In this document: piece after piece, positions 42,001 through 56,700 of the stretch | How positions within the stretch are numbered: the stretch's first letter is position 1 | Layout: every line of letters begins with the position of its first letter | Source: Pratylenchus scribneri | Lineage: Eukaryota > Nematoda > Chromadorea > Rhabditida > Pratylenchidae | DNA: 64,000 nt | Direction of reading: 5' to 3' | NCBI GenBank assembly: GCA_030063045.1 | Contig: JAQSEB010000015.1 | Span: 930,001 to 994,000, forward strand | Made by a program: the position numbers and the translations under genes | The notes under the pieces: generated by a model | Database searches by the model: none | Seen by the model: only the letters and a program-made list of their open reading frames with translations | Told to the model about the DNA's origin: nothing

Positions 42001-43069
42001 ATATTTGACATGTTTTGATAAAGGATTTGAATTTTTTGAAATTCTTTTTATAGAATCAAATTCTCCATCAAAAAATACAGTCCTATATTTTTTATTTTAT
42101 TAATATACCCTCATATTGATTTTTTATGAATTTCTAAAAAATGGCCACAATTCAATTATATGTCTAGGGTATATTTGACATGTTTTAGTTCTAGATTTGA
42201 ATTTTTTGTAATTCTTTTTATAGATTCATATTCTCCATCGAAAAATACAGTCCTATATTTTTTATTTTATTAATATACCCTCATATTGATTTTTTATGAA
42301 TTTCTAAAAAATGGCCACAAATTCAATTATATGCCTAGGGTATATTTGACAAGTTTTGATAAAGGATTTGAATTTTTTGAAATTCTTTTAATAGAATCAA
42401 ATTCTCTATCAAAAAATACAGTCCTATATTTTTTATTTTGTTAATATACCCTCATATTGATTTTTTATGAATTTCTAAAAAATGGCCACAAATTCAATTA
42501 TATGCCTAGGGTATATTTGACATGTTTTGATAAAGGATTTGAATTTTTTGAAATTTTTTTTAATAGAATCTTATTCATCATCAAAAAATACAGTCCTATA
42601 TTTTTTATTTTGTTAATATACCCTCATATTGATTTTTTATGAATTTCTAAAAAATGGCCACAAATTCAATTATATGCCTAGGGTATATTTGACATGTTTT
42701 GATAAAGGATTTGAATTTTTTGAAATTTTTTTTAATAGAATCTTATTCATCATCAAAAAATACAGTCCTATATTTTTTATTTTGTTAATATACCCTCATA
42801 TTGATTTTTTATGAATTTCTAAAAAATGGCCACAAATTCAATTATATGCCTAGGGTATATTTGACAAGTTTTGATAAAGGATTTGAATTTTTTGAAATTT
42901 TTTTAATAGAATCATATTCTCTATCAAAAAATACAGTCCTATATTTTTTATTTTGTTAATATACCCTCATATTGATTTTTTATGAATTTTTAAAAAATGG
43001 CCACAAATTCAATTATATGCCTAGGGTATATTTGACATGTTTTGATAAAGGATTTGAATTTTTTGAAAT
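38337..43069 (+). repeat. 2567-bp (15-monomer) tandem duplication inside copy 1
   Basis: The sequence from 38337 repeats from 40904 at an offset of 2567-2568 bp and runs to at least 43069, so the second unit is incomplete. Each unit contains four R monomers, the R monomer with a ttttttataat expansion (39021 has tataatac, 41588 has tataattc), the 5-mer cassette and the 8T-8T-7T-8T cassette. The 14-kb copy 2 has the same pair at 53743 and 56311, so this event came before the 14-kb duplication. Confidence 0.85.
39021..40561 (+). repeat. Composite 9-monomer HOR unit (1541 bp), example
   Basis: A 5-mer R/D cassette (39021-39874) is followed by four D monomers with T-run lengths 8, 8, 7, 8 (39875-40561). 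The same composite occurs at 26356-27897, 41588-43129, 53743-55284 and, with a shortened last copy, 56311 to about 57850. The recurring association of an R-rich and a D-rich half shows that the two subfamilies are amplified together as one unit in this part of the array. Confidence 0.85.
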
Positions 43070-43644
43070 TTTTTTTAATAGAATCTTATTCATCATCAAA
43101 AAATACAGTCCTATATTTTTTATTTTGTTAATATACCCTCATATTGATTTTTTATGAATTTCTAAAAAATGGCCACAAATTCAATTATATGCCTAGGGTA
43201 TATTTGACATGTTTTGATAAAGGATTTGAATTTTTTGAAATTTTTTTTAATAGAATCTTATTCATCATCAAAAAATACAGTCCTATATTTTTTATTTTGT
43301 TAATATACCCTCATATTGATTTTTTATGAATTTCTAAAAAATGGCCACAAATTCAATTATATGCCTAGGGTATATTTGACAAGTTTTGATAAAGGATTTG
43401 AATTTTTTGAAATTTTTTTAATAGAATCTTATTCAACATCAAAAAATACAGTCCTATATTTTTTATATTGTTAATATACCCTCATATTGATTTTTTATGA
43501 ATTTCTAAAAATTGGCCACAAATTCAATTATATGCCTAGGGTATATTTGACAAGTTTTGATAAAGGATTTGAATTTTTTGAAATTTTTTTTAATAGAATC
43601 TTATTCATCATCAAAAAATACAGTCCTATATTTTTTATTTTGTT

Positions 43645-43815
43645 AATATACCCTCATATTGATTTTTTATGAATTTCTAAAAATTGGCCACAAATTCAAT
43701 TATATGCCTAGGGTATATTTGACATGTTTTAGTTCTAGATTTGAATTTTTTGTAATTCTTTTTATAGATTCATATTCTCCATCAAAAAATACAGTCCTAT
43801 ATTTTTTATTTTATT
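43645..43815 (+). repeat. Hybrid monomer at the 14-kb duplication junction
   Basis: The left part carries ctaaaaattgg, as in the D copies just upstream. The right part carries agttctaga, gtaattc and ctccatcaa, as in monomer 29608-29778, whose left part instead reads ccaaaatatgg. The switch therefore lies between about 43684 and 43727, placing the crossover inside a monomer at the same phase in both partners. Confidence 0.82.
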
Positions 43816-44328
43816 AATATACCCTCATATTGATTTTTTATGAATTTCTAAAAAATGGCCACAAATTCAATTATATGCCTAGGGTATATTTGACATGTTT
43901 TGATAAAGGATTTGAATTTTTTGAAATTCTTTTTATAGAATCAAATTCTCCATCAAAAAATACAGTCCTATATTTTTTATTTTATTAATATACCCTCATA
44001 TTGATTTTTTATGAATTTCTAAAAAATGGCCACAAATTCAATTATATGTCTAGGGTATATTTGACATGTTTTAGTTCTAGATTTGAATTTTTTGTAATTC
44101 TTTTTATAGTTTCATATTCTCCATCGAAAAATACAGTCCTATATTTTTTATTTTCTTAATATACCCTCATATTGATTTTTTATGAATTTCTAAAAAATGG
44201 CCACAAATTCAATTATATGCCTAGGGTATATTTGACAAGTTTTGATAAAGGATTTGAATTTTTTGAAATTTTTTTAATAGAATCATATTCTCTATCAAAA
44301 AATACAGTCCTATATTTTTTATTTTGTT

Positions 44329-46388
44329 AATATACCCTCATATTGATTTTTTATGAATTTCTAAAAAATGGCCACAAATTCAATTATATGCCTAGGGTAT
44401 ATTTGACATGTTTTGATAAAGGATTTGAATTTTTTGAAATTTTTTTTAATAGAATCTTATTCATCATCAAAAAATACAGTCCTATATTTTTTATTTTGTT
44501 AATATACCCTCATATTGATTTTTTATGAATTTCTAAAAAATGGCCACAAATTCAATTATATGCCTAGGGTATATTTGACATGTTTTGATAAAGGATTTGA
44601 ATTTTTTGAAATTTTTTTTAATAGAATCTTATTCATCATCAAAAAATACAGTCCTATATTTTTTATTTTGTTAATATACCCTCATATTGATTTTTTATGA
44701 ATTTCTAAAAAATGGCCACAAATTCAATTATATGCCTAGGGTATATTTGACAAGTTTTGATAAAGGATTTGAATTTTTTGAAATTTTTTTAATAGAATCA
44801 TATTCTCTATCAAAAAATACAGTCCTATATTTTTTATTTTGTTAATATACCCTCATATTGATTTTTTATGAATTTCTAAAAAATGGCCACAAATTCAATT
44901 ATATGCCTAGGGTATATTTGACATGTTTTGATAAAGGATTTGAATTTTTTGAAATTTTTTTTAATAGAATCTTATTCATCATCAAAAAATACAGTCCTAT
45001 ATTTTTTATTTTGTTAATATACCCTCATATTGATTTTTTATGAATTTCTAAAAAATGGCCACAAATTCAATTATATGCCTAGGGTATATTTGACATGTTT
45101 TGATAAAGGATTTGAATTTTTTGAAATTTTTTTAATAGAATCTTATTCAACATCAAAAAATACAGTCCTATATTTTTTATTTTGTTAATATACCCTCATA
45201 TTGATTTTTTATGAATTTCTAAAAATTGGCCACAAATTCAATTATATGCCTAGGGTATATTTGACAAGTTTTGATAAAGGATTTGAATTTTTTGAAATTT
45301 TTTTTAATAGAATCTTATTCATCATCAAAAAATACAGTCCTATATTTTTTATTTTGTTAATATACCCTCATATTGATTTTTTATGAATTTCTAAAAAATG
45401 GCCACAAATTCAATTATATGCCTAGGGTATATTTGACATGTTTTGATAAAGGATTTGAATTTTTTGAAATTTTTTTTAATAGAATCTTATTCATCATCAA
45501 AAAATACAGTCCTATATTTTTTATTTTGTTAATATACCCTCATATTGATTTTTTATGAATTTCTAAAAAATGGCCACAAATTCAATTATATGCCTAGGGT
45601 ATATTTGACATGTTTTGATAAAGGATTTGAATTTTTTGAAATTTTTTTTAATAGAATCTTATTCATCATCAAAAAATACAGTCCTATATTTTTTATTTTG
45701 TTAATATACCCTCATATTGATTTTTTATGAATTTCTAAAAAATGGCCACAAATTCAATTATATGCCTAGGGTATATTTGACAAGTTTTGATAAAGGATTT
45801 GAATTTTTTGAAATTTTTTTAATAGAATCATATTCTCTATCAAAAAATACAGTCCTATATTTTTTATTTTGTTAATATACCCTCATATTGATTTTTTATG
45901 AATTTCTAAAAAATGGCCACAAATTCAATTATATGCCTAGGGTATATTTGACATGTTTTGATAAAGGATTTGAATTTTTTGAAATTTTTTTTAATAGAAT
46001 CTTATTCATCATCAAAAAATACAGTCCTATATTTTTTATTTTGTTAATATACCCTCATATTGATTTTTTATGAATTTCTAAAAAATGGCCACAAATTCAA
46101 TTATATGCCTAGGGTATATTTGACATGTTTTGATAAAGGATTTGAATTTTTTGAAATTTTTTTAATAGAATCTTATTCAACATCAAAAAATACAGTCCTA
46201 TATTTTTTATTTTGTTAATATACCCTCATATTGATTTTTTATGAATTTCTAAAAATTGGCCACAAATTCAATTATATGCCTAGGGTATATTTGACAAGTT
46301 TTGATAAAGGATTTGAATTTTTTGAAATTTTTTTTAATAGAATCTTATTCATCATCAAAAAATACAGTCCTATATTTTTTATTTTGTT
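44329..46388 (+). repeat. 1030-bp 6-mer D unit duplicated in tandem
   Basis: The unit described at 30292-31321 occurs at 44329-45358 and again at 45359-46388. The two appear identical by eye, so this 1030-bp gain postdates the 14-kb duplication, or else copy 1 lost one unit. Both explanations are open. Confidence 0.9.
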
Positions 46389-48954
46389 AATATACCCTCA
46401 TATTGATTTTTTATGAATTTCTAAAAATTGGCCACAAATTCAATTATATGCCTAGGGTATATTTGACAAGTTTTGATAAAGGATTTGAATTTTTTGAAAT
46501 TTTTTTAATAGAATCTTATTCAACATCAAAAAATACAGTCCTATATTTTTTATTTTGTTAATATACCCTCATATTGATTTTTTATGAATTTCTAAAATAT
46601 GGCCACAAATTCAATTATATGCCTAGGGTATATTTGACATGTTTTAGTTCTAGATTTGAATTTTTTGTAATTCTTTTTATAGATTCATATTCTCCATCGA
46701 AAAATACAGTCCTATATTTTTTATTTTATTAATATACCCTCATATTGATTTTTTATGAATTTCTAAAAAATGGCCACAAATTCAAATATATGCCTAGGGT
46801 ATATTTGACATGTTTTGGACTCGGATTTGAATTTTTTAAAATTCTTTTAATAGAATCATATTCTCCATCAAAAAATACAGTCCTATATTTTTTATTTTAT
46901 TAATATACCCTCATATTGATTTTTTATGAATTTCTAAAAATTGGCCACAAATTCAAATATATGCCTAGGGTATATTTGACATGTTTTGATAAAGTATTTG
47001 AATTTTTTGAAATTCTTTTTATAGATTCATATTCTACATCAAAAAATACAGTCCTATATTTTTTATTTTGTTAATATACCCTCATATTGATTTTTTATGA
47101 ATTTCTAAAAAATGGCCACAAATTCAATTATATGCCTAGGGTATATTTGACATGTTTTGATAAAGGATTTGAATTTTTTGAAATTTTTTTAATAGAATCA
47201 TATTCTCTATCAAAAAATACAGTCCTATATTTTTTATTTTGTTAATATACCCTCATATTGATTTTTTATGAATTTCTAAAATATGGCCACAAATTCAATT
47301 ATATGCCTAGGGTATATTTGACATGTTTTAGTTCTAGATTTGAATTTTTTGAAATTCTTTTAATAGAATCTTATTCATCATCAAAAAATACAGTCCTATA
47401 TTTTTTATTTTGTTAATATACCCTCATATTGATTTTTTATGAATTTCTAAAAAATGGCCACAAATTCAAATATATGCCTAGGGTATATTTGACATGTTTT
47501 GGACTCGGATTTGAATTTTTTGAAATTTTTTTAATAGATTCATATTCTCCATCGAAAAATACAGTCCTATATTTTTTATTTTATTAATATACCCTCATAT
47601 TGATTTTTTATGAATTTCTAAAAAATGGCCACAAATTCAAATATATGCCTAGGGTATATTTGACATGTTTTGGACTCGGATTTGAATTTTTTGAAATTCT
47701 TTTAATAGAATCTTATTCATCATCAAAAAATACAGTCCTATATTTTTTATTTTGTTAATATACCCTCATATTGATTTTTTATGAATTTCTAAAAATTGGC
47801 CACAAATTCAATTATATGCCTAGGGTATATTTGACAAGTTTTGATAAAGGATTTGAATTTTTTGAAATTTTTTTAATAGAATCTTATTCATCATCAAAAA
47901 ATACAGTCCTATATTTTTTATTTTGTTAATATACCCTCATATTGATTTTTTATGAATTTCTAAAAAATGGCCACAAATTCAATTATATGCCTAGGGTATA
48001 TTTGACAAGTTTTGATAAAGGATTTGAATTTTTTGAAATTTTTTTAATAGAATCATATTCTCTATCAAAAAATACAGTCCTATATTTTTTATTTTGTTAA
48101 TATACCCTCATATTGATTTTTTATGAATTTCTAAAAAATGGCCACAAATTCAATTATATGCCTAGGGTATATTTGACATGTTTTGATAAAGGATTTGAAT
48201 TTTTTGTAATTCTTTTTATAGATTCATATTCTCCATCGAAAAATACAGTCCTATATTTTTTATTTTATTAATATACCCTCATATTGATTTTTTATGAATT
48301 TCTAAAAATTGGCCACAAATTCAAATATATGCCTAGGGTATATTTGACATGTTTTGATAAAGTATTTGAATTTTTTGAAATTTTTTTTAATAGAATCTTA
48401 TTCATCATCAAAAAATACAGTCCTATATTTTTTATTTTGTTAATATACCCTCATATTGATTTTTTATGAATTTCTAAAAATTGGCCACAAATTCAATTAT
48501 ATGCCTAGGGTATATTTGACAAGTTTTGATAAAGGATTTGAATTTTTTGAAATTTTTTTAATAGAATCTTATTCAACATCAAAAAATACAGTCCTATATT
48601 TTTTATTTTGTTAATATACCCTCATATTGATTTTTTATGAATTTCTAAAATATGGCCACAAATTCAATTATATGCCTAGGGTATATTTGACATGTTTTAG
48701 TTCTAGATTTGAATTTTTTGTAATTCTTTTTATAGATTCATATTCTCCATCGAAAAATACAGTCCTATATTTTTTATTTTATTAATATACCCTCATATTG
48801 ATTTTTTATGAATTTCTAAAAAATGGCCACAAATTCAAATATATGCCTAGGGTATATTTGACATGTTTTGGACTCGGATTTGAATTTTTTGAAATTCTTT
48901 TAATAGAATCATATTCTCCATCAAAAAATACAGTCCTATATTTTTTATTTTATT

Positions 48955-49467
48955 AATATACCCTCATATTGATTTTTTATGAATTTCTAAAAATTGGCCA
49001 CAAATTCAAATATATGCCTAGGGTATATTTGACATGTTTTGATAAAGTATTTGAATTTTTTGAAATTCTTTTTATAGATTCATATTCTACATCAAAAAAT
49101 ACAGTCCTATATTTTTTATTTTGTTAATATACCCTCATATTGATTTTTTATGAATTTCTAAAAAATGGCCACAAATTCAATTATATGCCTAGGGTATATT
49201 TGACATGTTTTAGTTCTAGATTTGAATTTTTTGAAATTCTTTTTATAGATTCATATTCTTTATCAAAAAATACAGTCCTATATTTTTTATTTTATTAATA
49301 TACCCTCATATTGATTTTTTATGTATTTCCAAAATATGGCCACAAATTCAATTATATGCCTAGGGTATATTTGACATGTTTTAGTTCTAGATTTGAATTT
49401 TTTGAAATTCTTTTTATAGATTCATATTCTTCATCAAAAAATACAGTCCTATATTTTTTATTTTATT
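48955..49467 (+). repeat. 513-bp (3-monomer) insertion specific to copy 2
   Basis: Three monomers with no partner at the matching point of copy 1 (after 33887): a K copy with aaaattgg, caaatatat and tctacatc; an R copy with ttctttatc; and an R copy with atgtatttcc. The first closely resembles 31835-32005 and 47,0xx, so it may have come from a nearby exchange. Flanking monomers match copy 1 on both sides. Confidence 0.85.
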
Positions 49468-52376
49468 AATATACCCTCATATTGATTTTTTATGAATTTC
49501 CAAAATATGGCCACAAATTCAATTATATGCCTAGGGTATATTTGACATGTTTTGATAAAAGATTTGAATTTTTTGAAATTCTTTTTATAGAATCAAATTC
49601 TCCATCAAAAAATACAGTCCTATATTTTTTATTTTATTAATATACCCTCATATTGATTTTTTATGAATTTCTAAAAAATGGCCACAAATTCAATTATATG
49701 TCTAGGGTATATTTGACATGTTTTGATAAAGGATTTGAATTTTTTGAAATTTTTTTTAATAGAATCTTATTCATCATCAAAAAATACAGTCCTATATTTT
49801 TTATTTTGTTAATATACCCTCATATTGATTTTTTATGAATTTCTAAAAAATGGCCACAAATTCAATTATATGCCTAGGGTATATTTGACATGTTTTAGTT
49901 CTAGATTTGAATTTTTTGAAATTCTTTTAATAGAATCATATTCTCCATCAAAAAATACAGTCCTATATTTTTTATTTTATTAATATACCCTCATATTGAT
50001 TTTTTATGAATTTCCAAAATATGGCCACAAATTCAATTATATGCCTAGGGTATATTTGACATGTTTTAGTTCTAGATTTGAATTTTTTGAAATTCTTTTT
50101 ATAGATTCATATTCTTCATCAAAAAATACAGTCCTATATTTTTTATTTTATTAATATACCCTCATATTGATTTTTTATGAATTTCTAAAAAATGGCCACA
50201 AATTCAATTATATGCCTAGGGTATATTTGACATGTTTTGATAAAGGATTTGAATTTTTTGAAATTCTTTTTATAGAATCAAATTCTCCATCAAAAAATAC
50301 AGTCCTATATTTTTTATTTTATTAATATACCCTCATATTGATTTTTTATGAATTTCTAAAAAATGGCCACAAATTCAATTATATGCCTAGGGTATATTTG
50401 ACATGTTTTGATAAAAGATTTGAATTTTTTGAAATTCTTTTTATAGAATCAAATTCTCCATCAAAAAATACAGTCCTATATTTTTTATTTTATTAATATA
50501 CCCTCATATTGATTTTTTATGAATTTCTAAAAAATGGCCACAAATTCAATTATATGTCTAGGGTATATTTGACATGTTTTAGTTCTAGATTTGAATTTTT
50601 TGTAATTCTTTTTATAGATTCATATTCTTCATCGAAAAATACAGTCCTATATTTTTTATTTTATTAATATACCCTCATATTGATTTTTTATGAATTTCCA
50701 AAATATGGCCACAAATTCAATTATATGTCTAGGGTATATTTGACATGTTTTAGTTCTAGATTTGAATTTTTTGTAATTCTTTTTATAGATTCATATTCTT
50801 CATCGAAAAATACAGTCCTATATTTTTTATTTTATTAATATACCCTCATATTGATTTTTTATGAATTTCCAAAATATGGCCACAAATTCAATTATATGTC
50901 TAGGGTATATTTGACATGTTTTAGTTCTAGATTTGAATTTTTTGTAATTCTTTTTATAGATTCATATTCTCCATCGAAAAATACAGTCCTATATTTTTTA
51001 TTTTATTAATATACCCTCATATTGATTTTTTATGAATTTCCAAAATATGGCCACAAATTCAATTATATGCCTAGGGTATATTTGACATGTTTTAGTTCTA
51101 GATTTGAATTTTTTGTAATTCTTTTTATAGATTCATATTCTCCATCAAAAAATACAGTCCTATATTTTTTATTTTATTAATATACCCTCATATTGATTTT
51201 TTATGAATTTCTAAAAAATGGCCACAAATTCAATTATATGCCTAGGGTATATTTGACATGTTTTGATAAAGGATTTGAATTTTTTGAAATTCTTTTTATA
51301 GAATCAAATTCTCCATCAAAAAATACAGTCCTATATTTTTTATTTTATTAATATACCCTCATATTGATTTTTTATGAATTTCTAAAAAATGGCCACAAAT
51401 TCAATTATATGCCTAGGGTATATTTGACATGTTTTAGTTCTAGATTTGAATTTTTTGAAATTCTTTTTATAGATTCATATTCTTCATCAAAAAATACAGT
51501 CCTATATTTTTTATTTTATTAATATACCCTCATATTGATTTTTTATGAATTTCCAAAATATGGCCACAAATTCAATTATATGCCTAGGGTATATTTGACA
51601 TGTTTTAGTTCTAGATTTGAATTTTTTGAAATTCTTTTTATAGATTCATATTCTTCATCAAAAAATACAGTCCTATATTTTTTATTTTGTTAATATACCC
51701 TCATATTGATTTTTTATGAATTTCTAAAAAATGGCCACAAATTCAATTATATGCCTAGGGTATATTTGACATGTTTTAGTTCTAGATTTGAATTTTTTGA
51801 AATTCTTTTTATAGATTCATATTCTTCATCAAAAAATACAGTCCTATATTTTTTATTTTATTAATATACCCTCATATTGATTTTTTATGAATTTCCAAAA
51901 TATGGCCACAAATTCAATTATATGCCTAGGGTATATTTGACATGTTTTAGTTCTAGATTTGAATTTTTTGTAATTCTTTTTATAGATTCATATTCTCCAT
52001 CGAAAAATACAGTCCTATATTTTTTATTTTATTAATATACCCTCATATTGATTTTTTATGAATTTCCAAAATATGGCCACAAATTCAATTATATGCCTAG
52101 GGTATATTTGACATGTTTTAGTTCTAGATTTGAATTTTTTGAAATTCTTTTTATAGATTCATATTCTTCATCAAAAAATACAGTCCTATATTTTTTATTT
52201 TATTAATATACCCTCATATTGATTTTTTATGGATTTCTAAAATATGGCCACAAATTCAATTATATGCCTAGGGTATATTTGACATGTTTTGATAAAGGAT
52301 TTGAATTTTTTGAAATTTTTTTTAATAGAATCTTATTCATCATCAAAAAATACAGTCCTATATTTTTTATTTTGTT

Positions 52377-53742
52377 AATATACCCTCATATTGATTTTTT
52401 ATGAATTTCTAAAAAATGGCCACAAATTCAATTATATGCCTAGGGTATATTTGACATGTTTTGATAAAGGATTTGAATTTTTTGAAATTCTTTTTATAGA
52501 ATCAAATTCTCCATCAAAAAATACAGTCCTATATTTTTTATTTTATTAATATACCCTCATATTGATTTTTTATGAATTTCTAAAAAATGGCCACAATTCA
52601 ATTATATGTCTAGGGTATATTTGACATGTTTTGATAAAGGATTTGAATTTTTTGAAATTCTTTTTATAGAATCAAATTCTCCATCAAAAAATACAGTCCT
52701 ATATTTTTTATTTTATTAATATACCCTCATATTGATTTTTTATGAATTTCTAAAAAATGGCCACAATTCAATTATATGTCTAGGGTATATTTGACATGTT
52801 TTAGTTCTAGATTTGAATTTTTTGTAATTCTTTTTATAGATTCATATTCTTCATCAAAAAATACAGTCCTATATTTTTTATTTTATTAATATACCCTCAT
52901 ATTGATTTTTTATGAATTTCTAAAAAATGGCCACAAATTCAATTATATGCCTAGGGTATATTTGACATGTTTTGATAAAGGATTTGAATTTTTTGAAATT
53001 CTTTTTATAGAATCAAATTCTCCATCAAAAAATACAGTCCTATATTTTTTATTTTATTAATATACCCTCATATTGATTTTTTATGAATTTCTAAAAAATG
53101 GCCACAAATTCAATTATATGCCTAGGGTATATTTGACATGTTTTGATAAAGGATTTGAATTTTTTGAAATTCTTTTTATAGAATCAAATTCTCCATCAAA
53201 AAATACAGTCCTATATTTTTTATTTTATTAATATACCCTCATATTGATTTTTTATGAATTTCTAAAAAATGGCCACAAATTCAATTATATGTCTAGGGTA
53301 TATTTGACATGTTTTAGTTCTAGATTTGAATTTTTTGTAATTCTTTTTATAGATTCATATTCTTCATCGAAAAATACAGTCCTATATTTTTTATTTTATT
53401 AATATACCCTCATATTGATTTTTTATGAATTTCCAAAATATGGCCACAAATTCAATTATATGCCTAGGGTATATTTGACATGTTTTAGTTCTAGATTTGA
53501 ATTTTTTGTAATTCTTTTTATAGATTCATATTCTTCATCGAAAAATACAGTCCTATATTTTTTATTTTATTAATATACCCTCATATTGATTTTTTATGAA
53601 TTTCCAAAATATGGCCACAAATTCAATTATATGCCTAGGGTATATTTGACATGTTTTGATAAAGGATTTGAATTTTTTGAAATTCTTTTTATAGATTCAT
53701 ATTCTTCATCAAAAAATACAGTCCTATATTTTTTATTTTGTT
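52377..53742 (+). repeat. Rearranged interval, copy 2 version (1366 bp, 8 monomers)
   Basis: Eight monomers: D-aaattctccatc, two short copies with ccacaattc and tgtctaggg (one D, one R), two more D-aaattctccatc, two R with ttcttcatcg, and a D/R hybrid at 53572. The ccacaattc single-base loss is otherwise seen at 39580, 42147, 54301 and 56870, always with tgtctaggg, so these copies share a recent ancestor that spread locally. Confidence 0.75.
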
Positions 53743-56700
53743 AATATACCCTCATATTGATTTTTTATGAATTTCTAAAAAATGGCCACAAATTCAATTA
53801 TATGCCTAGGGTATATTTGACATGTTTTAGTTCTAGATTTGAATTTTTTTATAATACTTTTTATAGATTCATATTCTCCATCGAAAAATACAGTCCTATA
53901 TTTTTTATTTTATTAATATACCCTCATATTGATTTTTTATGAATTTCCAAAATATGGCCACAAATTCAATTATATGCCTAGGGTATATTTGACATGTTTT
54001 AGTTCTAGATTTGAATTTTTTGTAATTCTTTTTATAGATTCATATTCTCCATCAAAAAATACAGTCCTATATTTTTTATTTTATTAATATACCCTCATAT
54101 TGATTTTTTATGAATTTCTAAAAAATGGCCACAAATTCAATTATATGCCTAGGGTATATTTGACATGTTTTGATAAAGGATTAGAATTTTTTGAAATTCT
54201 TTTTATAGAATCAAATTCTCCATCAAAAAATACAGTCCTATATTTTTTATTTTATTAATATACCCTCATATTGATTTTTTATGAATTTCTAAAAAATGGC
54301 CACAATTCAATTATATGTCTAGGGTATATTTGACATGTTTTAGTTCTAGATTTGAATTTTTTGTAATTCTTTTTATAGATTCATATTCTCCATCGAAAAA
54401 TACAGTCCTATATTTTTTATTTTATTAATATACCCTCATATTGATTTTTTATGAATTTCTAAAAAATGGCCACAAATTCAATTATATGCCTAGGGTATAT
54501 TTGACAAGTTTTGATAAAGGATTTGAATTTTTTGAAATTCTTTTAATAGAATCAAATTCTCTATCAAAAAATACAGTCCTATATTTTTTATTTTGTTAAT
54601 ATACCCTCATATTGATTTTTTATGAATTTCTAAAAAATGGCCACAAATTCAATTATATGCCTAGGGTATATTTGACATGTTTTGATAAAGGATTTGAATT
54701 TTTTGAAATTTTTTTTAATAGAATCTTATTCATCATCAAAAAATACAGTCCTATATTTTTTATTTTGTTAATATACCCTCATATTGATTTTTTATGAATT
54801 TCTAAAAAATGGCCACAAATTCAATTATATGCCTAGGGTATATTTGACATGTTTTGATAAAGGATTTGAATTTTTTGAAATTTTTTTTAATAGAATCTTA
54901 TTCATCATCAAAAAATACAGTCCTATATTTTTTATTTTGTTAATATACCCTCATATTGATTTTTTATAAATTTCTAAAAAATGGCCACAAATTCAATTAT
55001 ATGCCTAGGGTATATTTGACAAGTTTTGATAAAGGATTTGAATTTTTTGAAATTTTTTTAATAGAATCATATTCTCTATCAAAAAATACAGTCCTATATT
55101 TTTTATTTTGTTAATATACCCTCATATTGATTTTTTATGAATTTTTAAAAAATGGCCACAAATTCAATTATATGCCTAGGGTATATTTGACATGTTTTGA
55201 TAAAGGATTTGAATTTTTTGAAATTTTTTTTAATAGAATCTTATTCATCATCAAAAAATACAGTCTTATATTTTTTATTTTGTTAATATACCCTCATATT
55301 GATTTTTTATGAATTTCTAAAAAATGGCCACAAATTCAATTATATGCCTAGGGTATATTTGACATGTTTTAGTTCTAGATTTGAATTTTTTGAAATTCTT
55401 TTTATAGATTCATATTCTTCATCAAAAAATACAGTCCTATATTTTTTATTTTATTAATATACCCTCATATTGATTTTTTATGAATTTCCAAAATATGGCC
55501 ACAAATTCAATTATATGCCTAGGGTATATTTGACATGTTTTAGTTCTAGATTTGAATTTTTTGAAATTCTTTTTATAGATTCATATTCTTCATCAAAAAA
55601 TACAGTCCTATATTTTTTATTTTATTAATATACCCTCATATTGATTTTTTATGAATTTCCAAAATATGGCCACAAATTCAATTATATGCCTAGGGTATAT
55701 TTGACATGTTTTAGTTCTAGATTTGAATTTTTTGAAATTCTTTTTATAGATTCATATTCTTCATCAAAAAATACAGTCCTATATTTTTTATTTTATTAAT
55801 ATACCCTCATATTGATTTTTTATGGATTTCTAAAATATGGCCACAAATTCAATTATATGCCTAGGGTATATTTGACATGTTTTAGTTCTAGATTTGAATT
55901 TTTTGAAATTCTTTTTATAGATTCATATTCTTCATCAAAAAATACAGTCCTATATTTTTTATTTTATTAATATACCCTCATATTGATTTTTTATGGATTT
56001 CTAAAATATGGCCACAAATTCAATTATATGCCTAGGGTATATTTGACATGTTTTAGTTCTAGATTTGAATTTTTTGAAATTCTTTTTATAGATTCATATT
56101 CTTCATCAAAAAATACAGTCCTATATTTTTTATTTTATTAATATACCCTCATATTGATTTTTTATGAATTTCCAAAATATGGCCACAAATTCAATTATAT
56201 GCCTAGGGTATATTTGACATGTTTTAGTTCTAGATTTGAATTTTTTGAAATTCTTTTTATAGATTCATATTCTTCATCAAAAAATACAGTCCTATATTTT
56301 TTATTTTGTTAATATACCCTCATATTGATTTTTTATGAATTTCTAAAAAATGGCCACAAATTCAATTATATGCCTAGGGTATATTTGACATGTTTTAGTT
56401 CTAGATTTGAATTTTTTTATAATTCTTTTTATAGATTCATATTCTCCATCGAAAAATACAGTCCTATATTTTTTATTTTATTAATATACCCTCATATTGA
56501 TTTTTTATGAATTTCCAAAATATGGCCACAAATTCAATTATATGCCTAGGGTATATTTGACATGTTTTAGTTCTAGATTTGAATTTTTTGTAATTCTTTT
56601 TATAGATTCATATTCTCCATCAAAAAATACAGTCCTATATTTTTTATTTTATTAATATACCCTCATATTGATTTTTTATGAATTTCTAAAAAATGGCCAC

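Larger units (their letters stand above)
29650..43690 (+). repeat. ~14-kb tandem segmental duplication, copy 1
   Basis: About 82 monomers matched to 43690-57790. The offset is 14037 bp at the left, 15067 after a 1030-bp gain in copy 2, 15580 after a further 513-bp gain, and about 14723 after a rearranged interval. Rare shared changes confirm the alignment: tagtttc (30070/44107), attttctt (30113/44150), aaaattc in an X monomer (31771/46838), ttataaattt (40241/54964) and tcttat (40541/55264). Direct similarity ends near 43069; the last four monomers before copy 2 have no clear partner after 57790. Left edge is placed inside monomer 29608, within a few tens of bases. Confidence 0.88.
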
